Assembly (NCBI RefSeq): GCF_028640845.1
Contig: NC_080546.1
Coordinates: forward strand, 34,975,520-35,039,519
Origin: Ahaetulla prasina
Lineage: Eukaryota; Chordata; Lepidosauria; Squamata; Colubridae
Reading direction: 5' to 3'
Length of the DNA stretch: 64,000 nt
Positions 11,740 to 25,030 of the stretch are shown here, in pieces. The translations under genes were made by a program, and so were the position numbers. Below the pieces are notes generated by a model. It worked only from the letters and a program-made list of their open reading frames with translations, was not told where the DNA came from and ran no database searches. How positions within the stretch are numbered: the stretch's first letter is position 1; the number at the start of each line of letters is the position of its first letter.

Positions 11740-12080
11740 GAAATGGAACTTAGTTCTTTATGATTTAAGCTTCACTTCTGCACCCCATTAAATGTATTGA
11801 TTCAAAATCCTTTTCTGCACCACATGGAATGATGTCAGCTCTCTTCCATGCACAGAAAGGAACTCTTCTAATGGGGTACAGCAAGAAACCTGAAATCTTC
11901 ATGATTTAAGCTTCCTTTTTGCACCTCCCTGGAAGAGTTCTGATCTGTGCATGGAGGAGATCCCACATCCTTTCAGAAATGGAAGTGCAGAAATGGAGCT
12001 TAAAATCATGTATCCCACCCCACTAACTTTGGGAATGATGTGAAGCAGTCTTTGTAGGAAGGGTATGCCTTGCATTGACT
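11740..12080. repeat. Local direct and inverted repeat cluster
   Basis: The word ATGATTTAAGCTTC plus a TTCTGCACC-like ending occurs at about 11759 and 11899, and its inverted form (GTGCAGAAATGGAGCTTAAA) at about 11985. The segment also contains the CAGAAATGGAACTTAG inverse at 11740. The layout suggests a rearranged palindromic element that I do not recognise. Confidence 0.4.
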
Positions 12081-12379
12081 GGGACAAAAGGTAAGTGGAG
12101 CAATTTCACATACTGCTGACCCCTGTAGCCAGTCAAGGCATCCAGAGACTCCTCCTATCCTGCACTTCGCTTAAGAACCTGTGCAATGAACTAGAAGAGC
12201 CAGGATATCTCATTTAACAACCTCTTATCTCAGCAACCAGGATTCTAATCCCAATTGTAACCATAAATCTAGAACTACCTATAATCAAAACAAAAGGATA
12301 CGATTAATACAATCAGTATATAATGGAGTCACCTAATCTCCCAACCCTCATACATGGGAAAACAGCAAGTGGTTTCCAG

Positions 12380-12870
12380 AAGGTCAGAAGGGTCAGGGCC
12401 AACCTAATCGTTGGTGATATTTCACAAAGGGCATATTCTCTGAGTTTCTCAAGATGACATTTTCTAATTGATGGGACCATAGCATAGCATGTTCCATCTG
12501 TTGGGCATAATAGGTTGGGTAGAGACCATTGCAGAGAAGTGGTCCCCCAAATGACATAGCCCTATGCCATGGAGTATTTTATTAGTGAACACTGTAATAG
12601 TGAATACCACCAGGAAGCATATTGGGAATCAATGCAGCTCACAGAGCTAAGGTTTATCATGGGCATATCAAGGTATACTTGCATTGCCACATGCTGAACC
12701 AATCACAGCTTCTGAATATTCTGAATATGCTGTCCCTCTGCAGAGCAGATCACAATAGTCAGGAAGAGGCCAAAGCCTCAGTACCATATGTGGTGCCTCC
12801 TCATTTTAGAAGGGGCACATCTGGCAAACAATTTCAGCAGCTGGTCTCAGGTATCATGGAAATGGAATGA
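12380..12870 (-). repeat. Diverged antisense L2-type LINE relic
   Basis: Read in reverse, 12570-12790 keeps the order of words found in the L2 C-terminal coding region (a CAATGCAGCTC segment, GCTGAACCAATCACAGC, then ACAATAGTCAGG, corresponding to the well-preserved 13.85-13.99 kb region of the L2 copy next door). It is old and has no open frame. Confidence 0.45.
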
Positions 12871-13302
12871 AATGCAATCAATGCTTTAGCTCCACATCCA
12901 GGCCAGTAACCAGAAAAGGGTCCAGGTGATAGACTTCCTCTAGAGCTTTCTGAGAGTGCAGTCTTCCCTAAAAAAATTTCTTCCATTTTTGATACCTCAG
13001 CAACATGAAATTATAATTATAGCTATTGGGAAAAGTGTCTGGCTGCAAAGTTATTAGCTTGCTGTGAATTCATCTTCACAGCTTGCAAGTCATTTTTAAA
13101 TGTAAGAATCATGATGTCTTTACCGCCAGAGAACATTTCCTTGTAACAGCTACTCCATTTTTTAAAAATTGCTAATAGCCATACATGCATGTACAGAAAT
13201 GGATGTGCAGATAAGAGAATACTACCAATGATATTCTTTTTCCCCTTTTCTATGTATAGTATGAACAATTTCTCTTGTACCAGGACCAATGATAGCTTAA
13301 AC

Positions 13303-13409
13303 CAGGGGTCTCCAACCTTGGCAACTTTAAGCCTGGAGGACCCAAAGCTGGCTGGGGCCTTCTGGGAGTTGGTCCTCCAGGCTTGAAGTTGCCAAGGTTG
13401 GAGACCCTG
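13303..13409. mobile_element. Palindromic hAT-type MITE
   Basis: A 107-bp near-perfect palindrome starting CAGGGGTCTCCAACCTTGGC and ending with its complement GCCAAGGTTGGAGACCCTG. The flanking 8-mers GCTTAAAC (13295-13302) and GTGTAAAC (13410-13417) agree at 6 of 8 bases and are read as the target duplication. As RNA it would fold into one long hairpin. Confidence 0.85.
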
Positions 13410-13590
13410 GTGTAAACAGTGTTCATATTCTTCGAGAGAGCACTGATTGGCTCATTATATTTTCTGTGTGACCTAGCACTTCTAGATCTAATGAAGTGGT
13501 TTAGATTGTAGATGAGTTTCAAAATGCTCAGGAAGGGATTGGAAGAAATAAATACTATAATAAATAGTATGGCTGTATCATAGGTCAGGG

Positions 13591-15301
13591 ATTTATTTAT
13601 TTATTTTATTTATTTATTTCGATTTTTATACCGCCCTTCTCCCGAAGGACTCAGGGCGGTGTACAGCCAAGTAAAAATACTATATAAACATTAAAAGAAA
13701 TTAAAGAAAAAAAATATTACGGTATCGTACGGGTCGGTGGGAGGCAAAAGGTAACAGCAGGCGGTCCCGTAAGTACCCGGGTCCTAAGCCATGGAGCGCT
13801 TTAAAGGTGGTAACCAGAATCTTGAAGCGCACCCGAAAGACCACAGGAAGCCAGTGCAAACTACGCAGGATTGGTGTTACATGGGAGCAACGAGTTGCTC
13901 CCACTATTACCCCCGCAGCTGAATTCTGGACTAACTGCAGCCTCCGGGTGCACTTCAAGGGCAGCCCCATGTAGAGAGCATTGCAATAGTCCAAGCGGGA
14001 AGTGACAAGGGCATGAGTGACCGTGCATAAGGCATCCCGGTCAAGAAAGGGGCGCAACTGGCGCACCAAGCGTACTTGGTGGAAGGCCCTCTTGGAGACG
14101 GCCGCCAAATGATCGTCAAACGACAGTCGCCCATCCAAGAGGACACGCAAGTTGCGCACCCTCTCCGTTGGGGCCAATAACTCGCCCCCCACAGCCAGCT
14201 GCGGCTGCAGCTGACTGTGCCAGGGTGCCGGCATCCACAGCCACTCCGTCTTGGAGGGATTTCAGCTTGAGTCTGTTTCTCCCCATCCAGACCCGTACGG
14301 CTTCCAGACACCGGGACAGCACTTCGACAGCTTCGTTGGGGTGGTCCGGGGTGGAAAAGTACAGCTGAGTATCATCAGCGTACAGATGATAACTCACCCC
14401 AAAACCACTGATGACCTCACCCAGCGGCTTCATGTAGATGTTGAACAGGAGGGGCGAGAGAATCGACCCCTGAGGCACCCCGCAAGTAAGATGTCTCGCG
14501 GTCGACCTCTGCCCCCCTGTCAACACCGTCTGTGACCAGTCGGAGAGATAGGAGGAGAACCACCGATAAACGGTGCCTCCCACTCCCAACCCCTCCAACC
14601 GGTGCAGCAGGATACCATGGGCTATGGTATCAAACGCCGCTGAGAGATCTAATAGGACCAGGGCAGAGGAACAACCCCTATCCCTGGCCCTCCAGAGGTC
14701 ACCCACCAACGTGACCAAAGCTGTCTCCGTACTGTGACCGGACCGGAAGCCGGACTGGAATGGGTCTAGATAGACGGCTTCATCCAGGTACCGGGGAAGC
14801 TGCCATGCAACCACACTCTCTACAACCTTCGCCACAAAGCGAAGGTTGGAGACTGGACGGTAATTTCCCAAAATAGCTGGGTCCAGGGAAGGCTTCTTGA
14901 GGAGGGGTCTCACCACCGCCTCTTTCAAAGCAGCGGGGAAAACCCCTTCCATCAAAGAAGCATTTATAATTCCCTGGAGCCAGCCTCGTGTCACTTCCTG
15001 AGTAGCCAGCACCAGCCAGGAAGGACACGGGTCCAGTAAACATGTGGTCGCATGTAGCCTCCCCAGTAACCTGTCCATGTCCTTGGGAGCCACAGTCTCA
15101 AACTCATCCCAAACAACCTCAACAAGACGTGCCTCTGCCATCCCACTTGGATCATCACAATTTTGGTCTAAACTATCCCGAAGCTGAACGATTTTATCGT
15201 ATAGATAACCGTTAAACTCCTCAGCATGTCCCTGTAGGGGGTCATCCCGCCCCTCCTGATGAAGGAGGGAGCGAGTCACCCGGAACAGGGCGGCTGTTCT
15301 C
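13591..15301 (-). pseudogene. L2-type LINE ORF2, 5'-truncated and broken
   Basis: The best-preserved LINE in the window. On the minus strand from ~15300 a frame of almost 400 codons holds the reverse transcriptase: RPVSNL, LVLLDLSAAFDT, GVPQGSILSPLLFNIYM and the catalytic YADDTQLY box. The clade assignment (L2, in the CR1/Jockey group) rests on these motifs. A frameshift near 14262 moves the C-terminal part to another frame (from ~14234 down to ~13701: LDGRLSFDDH, SRLDYCNALYMGLPL, HWLPVVFRVRFK). After HRPVR, at about 13725, the coding sequence jumps straight to the 3' UTR, so roughly 110 codons present in the copies at 27.0, 49.5 and 61.3 kb are deleted. The 3' end has the CCGCCC...GGGCGG hairpin (13630-13660) and an AAAT-rich tail. 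The 5' part (endonuclease) is absent. It cannot be functional. Confidence 0.85.
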
Positions 15302-16612
15302 ATTGACAAGCTGTTTCATTAATACCACAATATTTCATTAATATGCAACAACCAGCCTCTTTCTCTCCTTGGGTGTTTCCATTTGGAATAGGAATCATAT
15401 GAAAACTGGATTGTTAAACCCTAAAAGAAGCCTAAAATATCTCCCGACAGCAGCAGCAACAACAAAAAAATAGATTAAAAAATTGGAAAATCTGCAGCGC
15501 AGATACATGGTTTACTATTTATATTTCATGTTATTTCTCAAAAATGTTTCCTGTTCCTCCTCATTATCCTTCTCCTATGATTAAGAGTTGAAGGTATTGG
15601 TAGTTATTTGATTCAGAAGTATTAAACATTTATTGAATATTATTTTATTCCCCAACCCAAAAACATTAAAAATTGTTTTATTTGTCATGGTTTAACCTGT
15701 GTGGATTTTTATAAATTAATAGTTTTTAATCGCCAGGCAATGCAGCTGGTAATGTATAGCTATTCGTGCACTTCTCAAAGATATCTTGAAATCAGTCACA
15801 ACTTATAAGTAATACTACACCTTAACAAATAAGAAACAATATGTGAATCATAATGCTTCATTCCTGCAAGATCAGAAAATCATTTTAGGGTCAAACTCTC
15901 TTTAATATTAAATATGTAGCATGTAGCTGAACGTTCTGCTTTATAACCTTCAAGAAAATATATACTATACTGATTTGTGCCACTGCACATTAGGAAGAGA
16001 TTTAAACTTTTCCTGAAATTCCTGCTGAAATCCTTATTGTGGTACAGAAGAAAGGGGAAGGGGAATTCATTCTGACAGACAGATGAATCTCAAAAATGTC
16101 TAGAGTGAAATTTTAAACATTATCTTTCTGTATTCAGGTGGTTCCAATTCAGCCAACATCTTCAGATATTTAAAGTAAAAATAAAGAGAAGTCCTTACTT
16201 GCATACTGCTTAATTTAATATAGTGTGAAAAGAATCCTTAGACTTCAAATATAAGATTCACACAAGATACAGAAACCAGTGTGAATGCTGTAACAGCAGT
16301 GAATTTCAGGTTTTAGGTAATAATTAGAAGTGATGTACCTTCTGCTTTCTCAGAGAAATATTATGAAATATACCAGCACCAATTTTTGCATCAATAAATT
16401 AAAAGGAAGTGTATTGATTTACAGATAAGTCACTTAGAATAGTTTATGGACAATCTTCAATTTCTCATAAAATATTAAATTTCTTGTATTTGGGGGATGG
16501 TAAATGAATATGAGATTGTAAAAATAATTTGCCATGAAGAGAAAGAAAATGTGAAATAAATTTTAGGCCCCCATTTTCGTAGTTAAAATAAGCCAGTTTT
16601 ATTCTCCTTTCA

Positions 16613-16636
16613 GTATCAAGTATCGGTACTTGATAC
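16613..16636. repeat. Perfect 10-bp inverted repeat
   Basis: Arms GTATCAAGTA and TACTTGATAC are separated by 4 bases. No flanking feature explains it. Confidence 0.8.
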
Positions 16637-19348
16637 CATTGTGTTCGGCTACAACTCCCATCATGGATATACTTCATGCTGTCTGAGAATGATATCAGTT
16701 GTAATCAAACATATAAGTAAGTAACATATTGGGAAGAGCTTCATGGACCAAGGTAATTTGTATGCAGTTACATATTTAGAAACCTACTTATGTTGCAAGT
16801 TTGTCTTTCTATTGTGGTCTCCTTCGATACAGAGCCTTTCCTGGGAGTTGAGAATGCATGAATGACTATTTTGTTTTATTGGGCACTGCTCCCATTAATG
16901 TTAAACAATAAATCAGTTTTTCTTCCTGGTTTTCAGTTCCCAGGTTTGCCAGTGAATTAGAATTTCTAAACTATGTTCCTTTGGTGACTTCTCAGGTTGG
17001 ATTCCTATTAACCACTAAAAGTGGTCATGTTTCTTTTTATAAGAGTTTCTGATATGAATACATATATTTAATTGTCTTCATTCTCCTGAACTGATCATGA
17101 AAACATCTACAAAATATCTTTAAAATATGTTTTTTCTATGTTGCTGATCACACATTTACTCAATGCCATCAGTGAAAAATCAGAGCAAATATAATTGCCC
17201 AAAGTACTGAATTACATTCAGTTTTTCAAGTGTATTTATAAAAGCTGAAATAACAAGCTTTTTGAAAATTTCTCATATATTTATATATTAATTCTCACTG
17301 GAAAATAGTACAGTTCCAACGTAGTTCTATTATACTATGCAGATGTAGTATGAAACATCTCTTGAAGTTTATTTAAAGAAAGAAAAAAGCAACTAAAGTT
17401 TTAGTTTATACCAGATTTCAATAAATTTGAAGTGAATGAGTGCTGTGGAAATGTAGTTTCCGCAAATCTGTGTATTCTCAAGAGATACAGGATATAAATT
17501 TGTAAGGTACCAGCTGGTGCATTCTGTGTATAAAACATGAGATTATATCTCTTGTAATGTTACAGTTGTGATAGCTGTGGAAATATATTTAGAATAATGA
17601 GTAGGAAATTGGGAAAAAGGATACAATTATCGAAGTATTGGATATTGGCAGAATCTTGATGACATTAATATTTTTGTAGTTTAATTATTAAACATTTATT
17701 AAGCACTTTTTAAAATATTTCATTTAAAAGACTATTTAAAAGTAGCTTTTTTGGATATTTATTTATATAAGTTGACTTTAGCACTGCCTGATTTCAGATT
17801 GAGTTTCAGCTTTCTCTTCTCATGATGTTTTATGTCTCTCTATAAATTATATATAATATATGGAAATATTTCCTTTCTTTCCTCAGAAAGGTCTGGTTAT
17901 GTTTACATCTGATTCCCTTCAACCAAATATTTTTTAAAAAAATTAAAATATCATAATGCAAAAGAAGATAATTGTGTATTTTTTGCAGAGTCACAATATT
18001 TTAAGAAGTTCATCTTTGTTTTTCTTACGACTTTCTTAACAAAAGAACTATTAAAATCTTTAGAACCTTATACCCTTTTAAAAATAATCCATTGTTGCTA
18101 AGTTTTTTTAATGTCCAGATTATTATTTAAAAAAACAAAAACTAAAGAAGACAATCAAATGCAAAACTGTGTTTTTTGTTCTTTTTTTTTTTTCAAAAAT
18201 CCCTGACAAACCCATGACACTTGGTACTGCTACAGCTGTACAGAGCTATTCATAATTGATGATGTGGGGCCAGACAGGCAGGCAAAGAGCCCAAGCAACA
18301 CAAATATAGATTACCATAGTGTGAGGTTTGTTTTCTCTTTTATAAAATCAGAGTCACTTAATTCCAAAAAAAGAGGGTTTCAAATCACCCTGTGCTGCTG
18401 CCCTGCATTATTTGTAGCTGGAGTGCTTGAACAGTTCTTAACTGATATCAATAGGGAAAACAGTGTTTAACTTTGCTTTTAAAAAATGAATAAATCAGTT
18501 TTACTATTTGTAGTGAAATGTGAGAAAACTGATTACTCACATGTTAATGATAAATAGTGTTGATTTCTTAGTAAATCACACATAAGACTCAGATGTAATG
18601 CTTGCTTTTAGAAGCCAATAGGCTTTTAACTGTGTTCTATTTTTCTCTGTGCTAGAAAAGGTAACATTCATCACCAGAAGTCAAAATAGCTCAATTTTGT
18701 ATATGCTTTTAGCAGCAGATAAGCTCAGTGTAACAATACTCTAAAGCTCTTTTTTTTCTTTTGAACCTAGTGGGTTTATTACGCTGTTTCTCATATGGAT
18801 ACCTTCACTGATTGGGTGATATTGCAGCCATAGAGTGCTGTAGCTGAAAGAGACTTTTTAGTTCACAACAGAAACCCAGATTAAAGCATCCCAAACAGAT
18901 TATAGTCCAATCTATGAATATACTCAGCAAAGGAAAGGCTACCATCGATTGATTAACTACTTTGATTGTTAAGAATTTGTTATTATGTTCAAATATGGGA
19001 TTTTCCCTTCTGTAATTTAAATCCTTTACTTTGGAGGCTTGCCCACTGGAATAATAGAGATTAAGTCCGGAACGTCTTTTGTGTAACTTCCTTTCAGACG
19101 TTTCAAACTACCTTGTTTTCTTGGTCTTCTCTTTTCATGACTAAATATTCACATTCGTTTATTAGACAATGTGATTTTGGTTTCTATTTAGTAATTTGTG
19201 TCCAGAGTCTAGAGGATGTCGAAATACATATTCTTTAACAGACTAACAAAAAGATGGGTTGCAGCAGAAATACTGATGCATTAATCAACTAATCTTCTGG
19301 TTTATCCTTTATTTGGGGGAATAGAAAAGTGATAGAAACAGAGCTTAA

Positions 19349-19389
19349 TTTTAGATAGGGTATAAATGCACTTTATACCCTATCTAAAA
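19349..19389. repeat. Perfect 18-bp inverted repeat
   Basis: Left arm TTTTAGATAGGGTATAAA (19349-19366), 5-base spacer, right arm its exact complement (19372-19389). It could be a cruciform or a recent MITE-like remnant. The spacer is too short for a typical microRNA precursor. Confidence 0.85.
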
Positions 19390-21596
19390 GTTTTTTGAAT
19401 ATACATTTTTGTGACCATGACTACATGTTAACTGCAGTTCATTTATGAATGGGAACAGTACAGCTAAACTAAGTCTTTTTATTTTAACATAACAGTTAAG
19501 GAAGTACTTTACTGATCAGTAGACTATTTGAATTGTTCCAGGACTGAAGATCATTGATTAATGGAATTGCTGACATATCCAGTATTTGCTTAGCTCAGCT
19601 CATGCAAGACACACAAGTAGAAAATAATGGAAATAGAAGTACCTTCCATATTCCTGAAAACAGGGTGATAAATTCATCAACTAAAAGCCACACTGACAAA
19701 TGATAGTAAGCTGCAGTTTGTACAGAGAAGGAACCAGACCATGCAAACCATAGTAGTACTAATGTGGGAGAGCTATTAAAAGCCGGAACAGCCTAAGGAT
19801 AGCTAAGAGACTTTTGTGGCACTGTCTTTTGAAGGAGTAAAATTCATGCACAGAAACATCTGGCACAAATTCTACATGAGAGCAAAATGTTTACCACATA
19901 CTCATCCTGTAATAGACGGAAAGATATCAAAGAAAAAAGAAGAAGAAAAAAGAAATGATGGACGTTAATGTACCCCCATCCCCAATAATGAAAGAGATAA
20001 AAATTTGCTGCTTCAGATGACTCATTGGGAAGGGGAGAGACCACAGTATGCATCTTGGCAGCTGTTCTTTATTGAAAATATGATAAATGCAGTACCAGTA
20101 TCATACTGAGTTTGGTTTATTAAGCTGAAATGGGGGAGATAGGAGAATTCAAACCGCAATAAAAGGCTGATGCTCATCACCTAATTTTGGCTGGTTTCTG
20201 TCTGCTAACATTGCTGCTGTTCAGGGTAGGCAATCATGCCTATTTTTGCCATCAGTTCCTAGAAAGAAGACCAGGTATAAATGCACTAAAGTGTTTTCAA
20301 GCACAGTGTGACTGAAATGAATGTGGCTACTGCCTCTGTCCTTATTTGGCATATTTTCCTCTGCACATCTGGATATCTAGAAGAGCTGCACAGACTGATT
20401 TGTGATGTTCTGTCAGTATCCTTTTTGTGGTTGTATATTTGATATCCTGCCTCTTCTGAGTCCTAGCATAGCCCTATCGCTAGCATAACTTTACCTGTAT
20501 TAATTAATACCTTCTATTGATGGGAATCACTTCTATTTAGGCTACATTGTTCTAATTGCAAATAAATGTATTAATGGTGGCAAAATAAAAAACTGGCTTG
20601 GCAGTGACAGATACCTTGAAATGTGAAAATTTAGCATATGTTTATTTTCTAAAAATATACTGTTGGAACCTTAGAGTAACCTTCATTTTATTAGGCAGAT
20701 ATTAAAAGATTTTTTTTCTTAGCTATAAAATTAGAAAGGACAAATGATTGTCAGTGATAACTGTTTGCTTAGAAAGGCTGTACACTCTGGTTTGGAAATA
20801 ATGATGAGTAGTCATACTGGAAATGGCATATATTTCACTTTCTACCCAAAAAAACCTGCTAGCATTAATTATCTTTTTATAATACATTATTTTCATTTAT
20901 TGTATTGCCTTTGTCACCATTTATAATGGGTTAACTTTCCAATGTAAATTTTCAAATATGAAATCAACATTATACAATTTCTTCTTAGCTTGAGATGTAT
21001 TTTCTTGAAAGTAATATAGCACCATCTAGTGTAGAAAATAATTTTATTTTTATATTTTTGCAACCTCAAAAGTTAATTAGTGATACTTAATCTGGCTAGT
21101 ACAAGAAAAACAGTTGTATTAGCACAAACACCAACCAAATCCTAAATGTTTCTGCCAGGTATCAGCTAGAAAAACTGATATATGTTTACTTTTTCTTTTA
21201 TAAAAAATCATTATTTTCTAGAACCACAGAAAGAGCTAATATAAAAAACACAATCTAAGTTAATATAATTTTGCTTTAGTGGTGTAGTATTGTATACTAG
21301 TAGCCGCTTTCATAGAAATGCTATTGTACATCCTTAGTATAAATCTAGCTACATGCACCAAGTTATTCTAAGGAATTTCATATAATTTCCTCTTATAATA
21401 AAAGTTTTATCACCATAACATAGTAAATTTCCGTATAGCTGCTGTGAATGTATGCAAACAACTATTATCTCACATGATTGACATCCCATGCCTGATCTGC
21501 TTACCTTCCTTCAAATTATTCTAAATATTCTGAAGCAAGAGAAGAACTAATATTGAAGGAACAAAATTCATCCAAATTGGGGATGGGAGAGAGTAT

Positions 21597-21690
21597 AATA
21601 GAATAACAGAGTTGGAAGGGATCTTGGTGGTGTTCTAGTCCAACCCCGGCTCAAGCAGAAAACCCTGTACCATTTCAAAGTGCTGAACTT
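21597..21690 (-). repeat. Antisense CR1 3' end
   Basis: AATAGAATAACAGAGTTGGA followed by AGGGATCTTGG and CTAGTCCAACCCCGGCTCAA is the complement of the CR1-type 3' tail seen in plus orientation at 29.6 kb and in the SINE at 2.9 kb. Confidence 0.75.
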
Positions 21691-24600
21691 ATATTTTAAA
21701 GGCTTATATAATTATTTTTATTTATTTGCATTAAAAGAATTGTTTTAAACACTGGCAAAAAGAAAAAGAAAATTTAAAACCAGAAAGTACTTACTATAAA
21801 GGGATTGATTTAATCTTACCTGTAAACTTGTTTGGAAAATAATTAGTCACATACCCTTTTTAAAAGAAATAGAAAGAAAGAAAAAAAACATTGCTTGAGT
21901 TGTTAGTCAAATATTTTACCTATCAGTACGAAAACAAAACATTTTTAACGTGAATAAAGAACCTAGTGCTAATAGAGAATAAATGCCATGTGTCTGGAAG
22001 AAATACCCACATTCTTAAATGAAACTTTATTCTAGTTTCATAACCTGGTATCACTTTGTGTGATACATTCAAAGCCTAACATACTAACCCGAATATAAAA
22101 GTATTAAAATTAGATGTCCAACCTTTGGTAGCACACAATTATGTTGGCCAAGACTGAAAGTAAAAACTTGGACCTAAATGCACATAGAAATTTGGAAAGG
22201 TAAAACTAACCGTCCATGACATGAGTTTTGAGATAATACTGTTTTAAGAAAAAAAATTAAATCTGCGTAAAAAAATCCAAATAGCTTCTTGAAAGTTCAT
22301 GATAATCTGAATGCTTCAGCAGGTGGCAGCATGTAGTCAGCCTTGGCTAAATTTAGAAGCTAAGCATAATTAATCTGCTTGGATGGGGAAATTGTTTGCG
22401 AATTCCATGGTTATTAACTGGCCTAGAAGATTTAAAAAACACCTTGGCTAAAAAGTGTATGAAGCTGAGAGCATCTATATTTTTGGCATGGAAAGAGATA
22501 ATTTAAATATAAATCCAAATTCTTGAATATAAACAGGTTAATAGAAATCAGTAAAACGAATATAAACTTAAAACATAAATATAGACAGTCAATAGATAAA
22601 CAGCTACAAGTAATAGGTGGGGACATAAGATCTATCTAAGAACTTAAAGAAAGATTGCAGCATAGACATATCATACTGACGGTGGAGCAATCATTAGCAA
22701 TATTCAGCAAAATATAGTCAGATAGTTCTGTAGTAACAGCTGGAAGTGAATAGAGTTAAAATGACCAGGGAGCTTGATTAAAAATGGAGGCAACTCCTGC
22801 TAAGCGTCAGCATAAAGTGAGCAGTACAGTACAACATGACCCAGCGTTTCCGTTGCTCTTCCACCAGGGAAGCAGTGTCCGTCCACTCAGATTGAATGTT
22901 GCAATAATTTCTGCCCTCGGAGCAGCAGTGGACATAGGGGTGGGGTTACACCTGATCAAACTTCCTCTTTGGAGACTGTTAAATAGCTAAGATGCCTATA
23001 GCTGGGTGGAAAGCAACTCTTACCTAAATGCAATTGGAGCACTTGTATAACTCCAAGCATAGGAGAAAATTGATTTGAATTAATTTGAAAATTAATTCCT
23101 AACTGCAATGGGAAAAGTTAAACAACATTATTGGAGCTGGCAATTGTTCAGTAAAAATTTTCATAGTTAAATTTCAGTGTTTCTCATTTCTAGGGTTGCA
23201 GTACTAGCTTAAGAAAAATATTATCAAGTGTGTTGAATATGCCCTCTGCTGGCGGATAAAGTATTTCACTTCCAAGTCTTTTTTAATGAAAAAAATAAAG
23301 CCTTTGATTTGAACTTGATTCCAGGAAAATTACATGAACTTATTCGTGAAGTTTTCTTAGCATACAAAAAGTGATTTTCTGTGCTCCCTCACCCATGTTT
23401 TTAAATCTTCCATTCTATTATCCGTGAACCTCCCAAATGGCTCCTATTCAAATATTGTGATGTGTATTTGTCTACAGGATATGAGATTGTAAGGTTTTTG
23501 TATTTATAAAAGAATGCATGTGTTGAGTGGTCACTTAAACATATTCATTTGGTTGTAAAATAATGATAATCATTCTTTCCGTGTTACCAGAACTACAACT
23601 GAATATTGCCAAATCTGACTCTAGTATGTCCTCCAGTTGTATAAAATCTTTTAATATCATACATACCTGCATAGAATTAATACATACACAAAGTCCACGC
23701 TCAATTATGTTGTTGATAGAATAGGTTTGCAGTGAGGGCAATACTTAAACTTACAATTAGATAAAAACAGGTCCTGTTGAACACACAACAGGACTTGAAT
23801 TTAATAAATACTTGTAAGAGATTTGTCTAGGTCAACTGGCAGAACCAAAATACTGAGAAATAACATGACAGCTTAAGATACCCTTGAATCCGCAACTCAC
23901 TGTCAATAGTATAACTAGTTCCATTCTGGAAATTGTCTATCTCTTAACAACTTAATTTTCAAGAAATGTTTGTGGAAATTAAATCATTTTTTTAAAGTTA
24001 AGTATAATTATTTTGAATCGTAGTGCATCAGTGAAAGTATGAAACACCCCAGCAAAATAATATTTACAGATCTTATTTAAGATGATACCATGTAGCTCTA
24101 TCACATTTCCATCATATTGAGAATATTAACAGCACACAGTTGGGACCATATTGGAAGAATAATGTTACTGTATTCAGAAGCCTTGCTGGCTTGCTTACCT
24201 TAGCCCTCCCTGGCTCAGTTATTGTAACTGGATCTACAAGAAGAAAGAGATGTCTTTAAGATAGGGAAACTAAAGAGAATCTTACACTAGGTGGTGGTGG
24301 TTTGGTGATGCCTTCTAGTAGATTTCTTGGGGGATTGATGGAACACAATGAAAGATACTCTCCATTTCTCCCCATCAACCTGCTGAGAAGAAAAGACGTG
24401 TATGTGCAGAGCGTAAGTATAGAGTGTTACATCTTGACTTGGGAATATAAAGAACAAGTATACTGATTTTACAGCTTCCAATTACTTAACAGTTTGTAGC
24501 AGTGTTTCCCACATCAGGGATACAGCATAAATAAGCAATGAAGAAGACAATAACCTCCAAAGCCAGGTTAAATTCTCAGTTTGCACCAGTAAAAAGGATA

Positions 24601-25028
24601 GATAGCACAGCTTTTAGCCCCTCGAGGCAAACAGAGCCTCTGAGGCAGAATCACAGTTAAGTCAACAATGAATGGAGATAAGGCTATATTGGGTGGAGAA
24701 TTATCTTGGTTATATTAAAGTGAATGCCAGTGGAAAAGGGATGTGCCCAGAGTAATTAATTAATTAACCCATTGTCCTAAGTCACCTGATTCCCATTATA
24801 ATACATGTTGTCTTGTATTCTTTTTTTCTCCTTTTGCAGAGCAGAGATATTGTGTAGTAAGGGATTGTAAGAGAGTACGCTTTTTGCTCTTCTACACTCT
24901 GAAAGCAATTTGATTGTGCTGATAGCCCAGTACTCTCTTGAAATCTCTTCCTCTACAGTCTCTCCAGTCACTGATGGGGAGAGAGGGAAAGAAAAAACAC
25001 AAAATTTTTGTGTTTAATAAAAATAAAA
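21691..25028. other. AT-rich intron, no gene seen
   Basis: No supported exon or named repeat. 22784-22990 is less AT-rich and carries a 68-codon frame without recognisable motifs. Its different base composition could reflect an old repeat or a conserved non-coding block. Confidence 0.5.
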
Positions 25029-25030
25029 TA

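Larger units (their letters stand above)
15302..21596. other. 6.3 kb of AT-rich intron, no gene seen
   Basis: No frame here shows a domain, and no SLC10A7 exon could be matched. Two notable palindromes (16613-16636 and 19349-19389) are listed separately. Otherwise I see only A/T runs and unique sequence. Confidence 0.55.
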
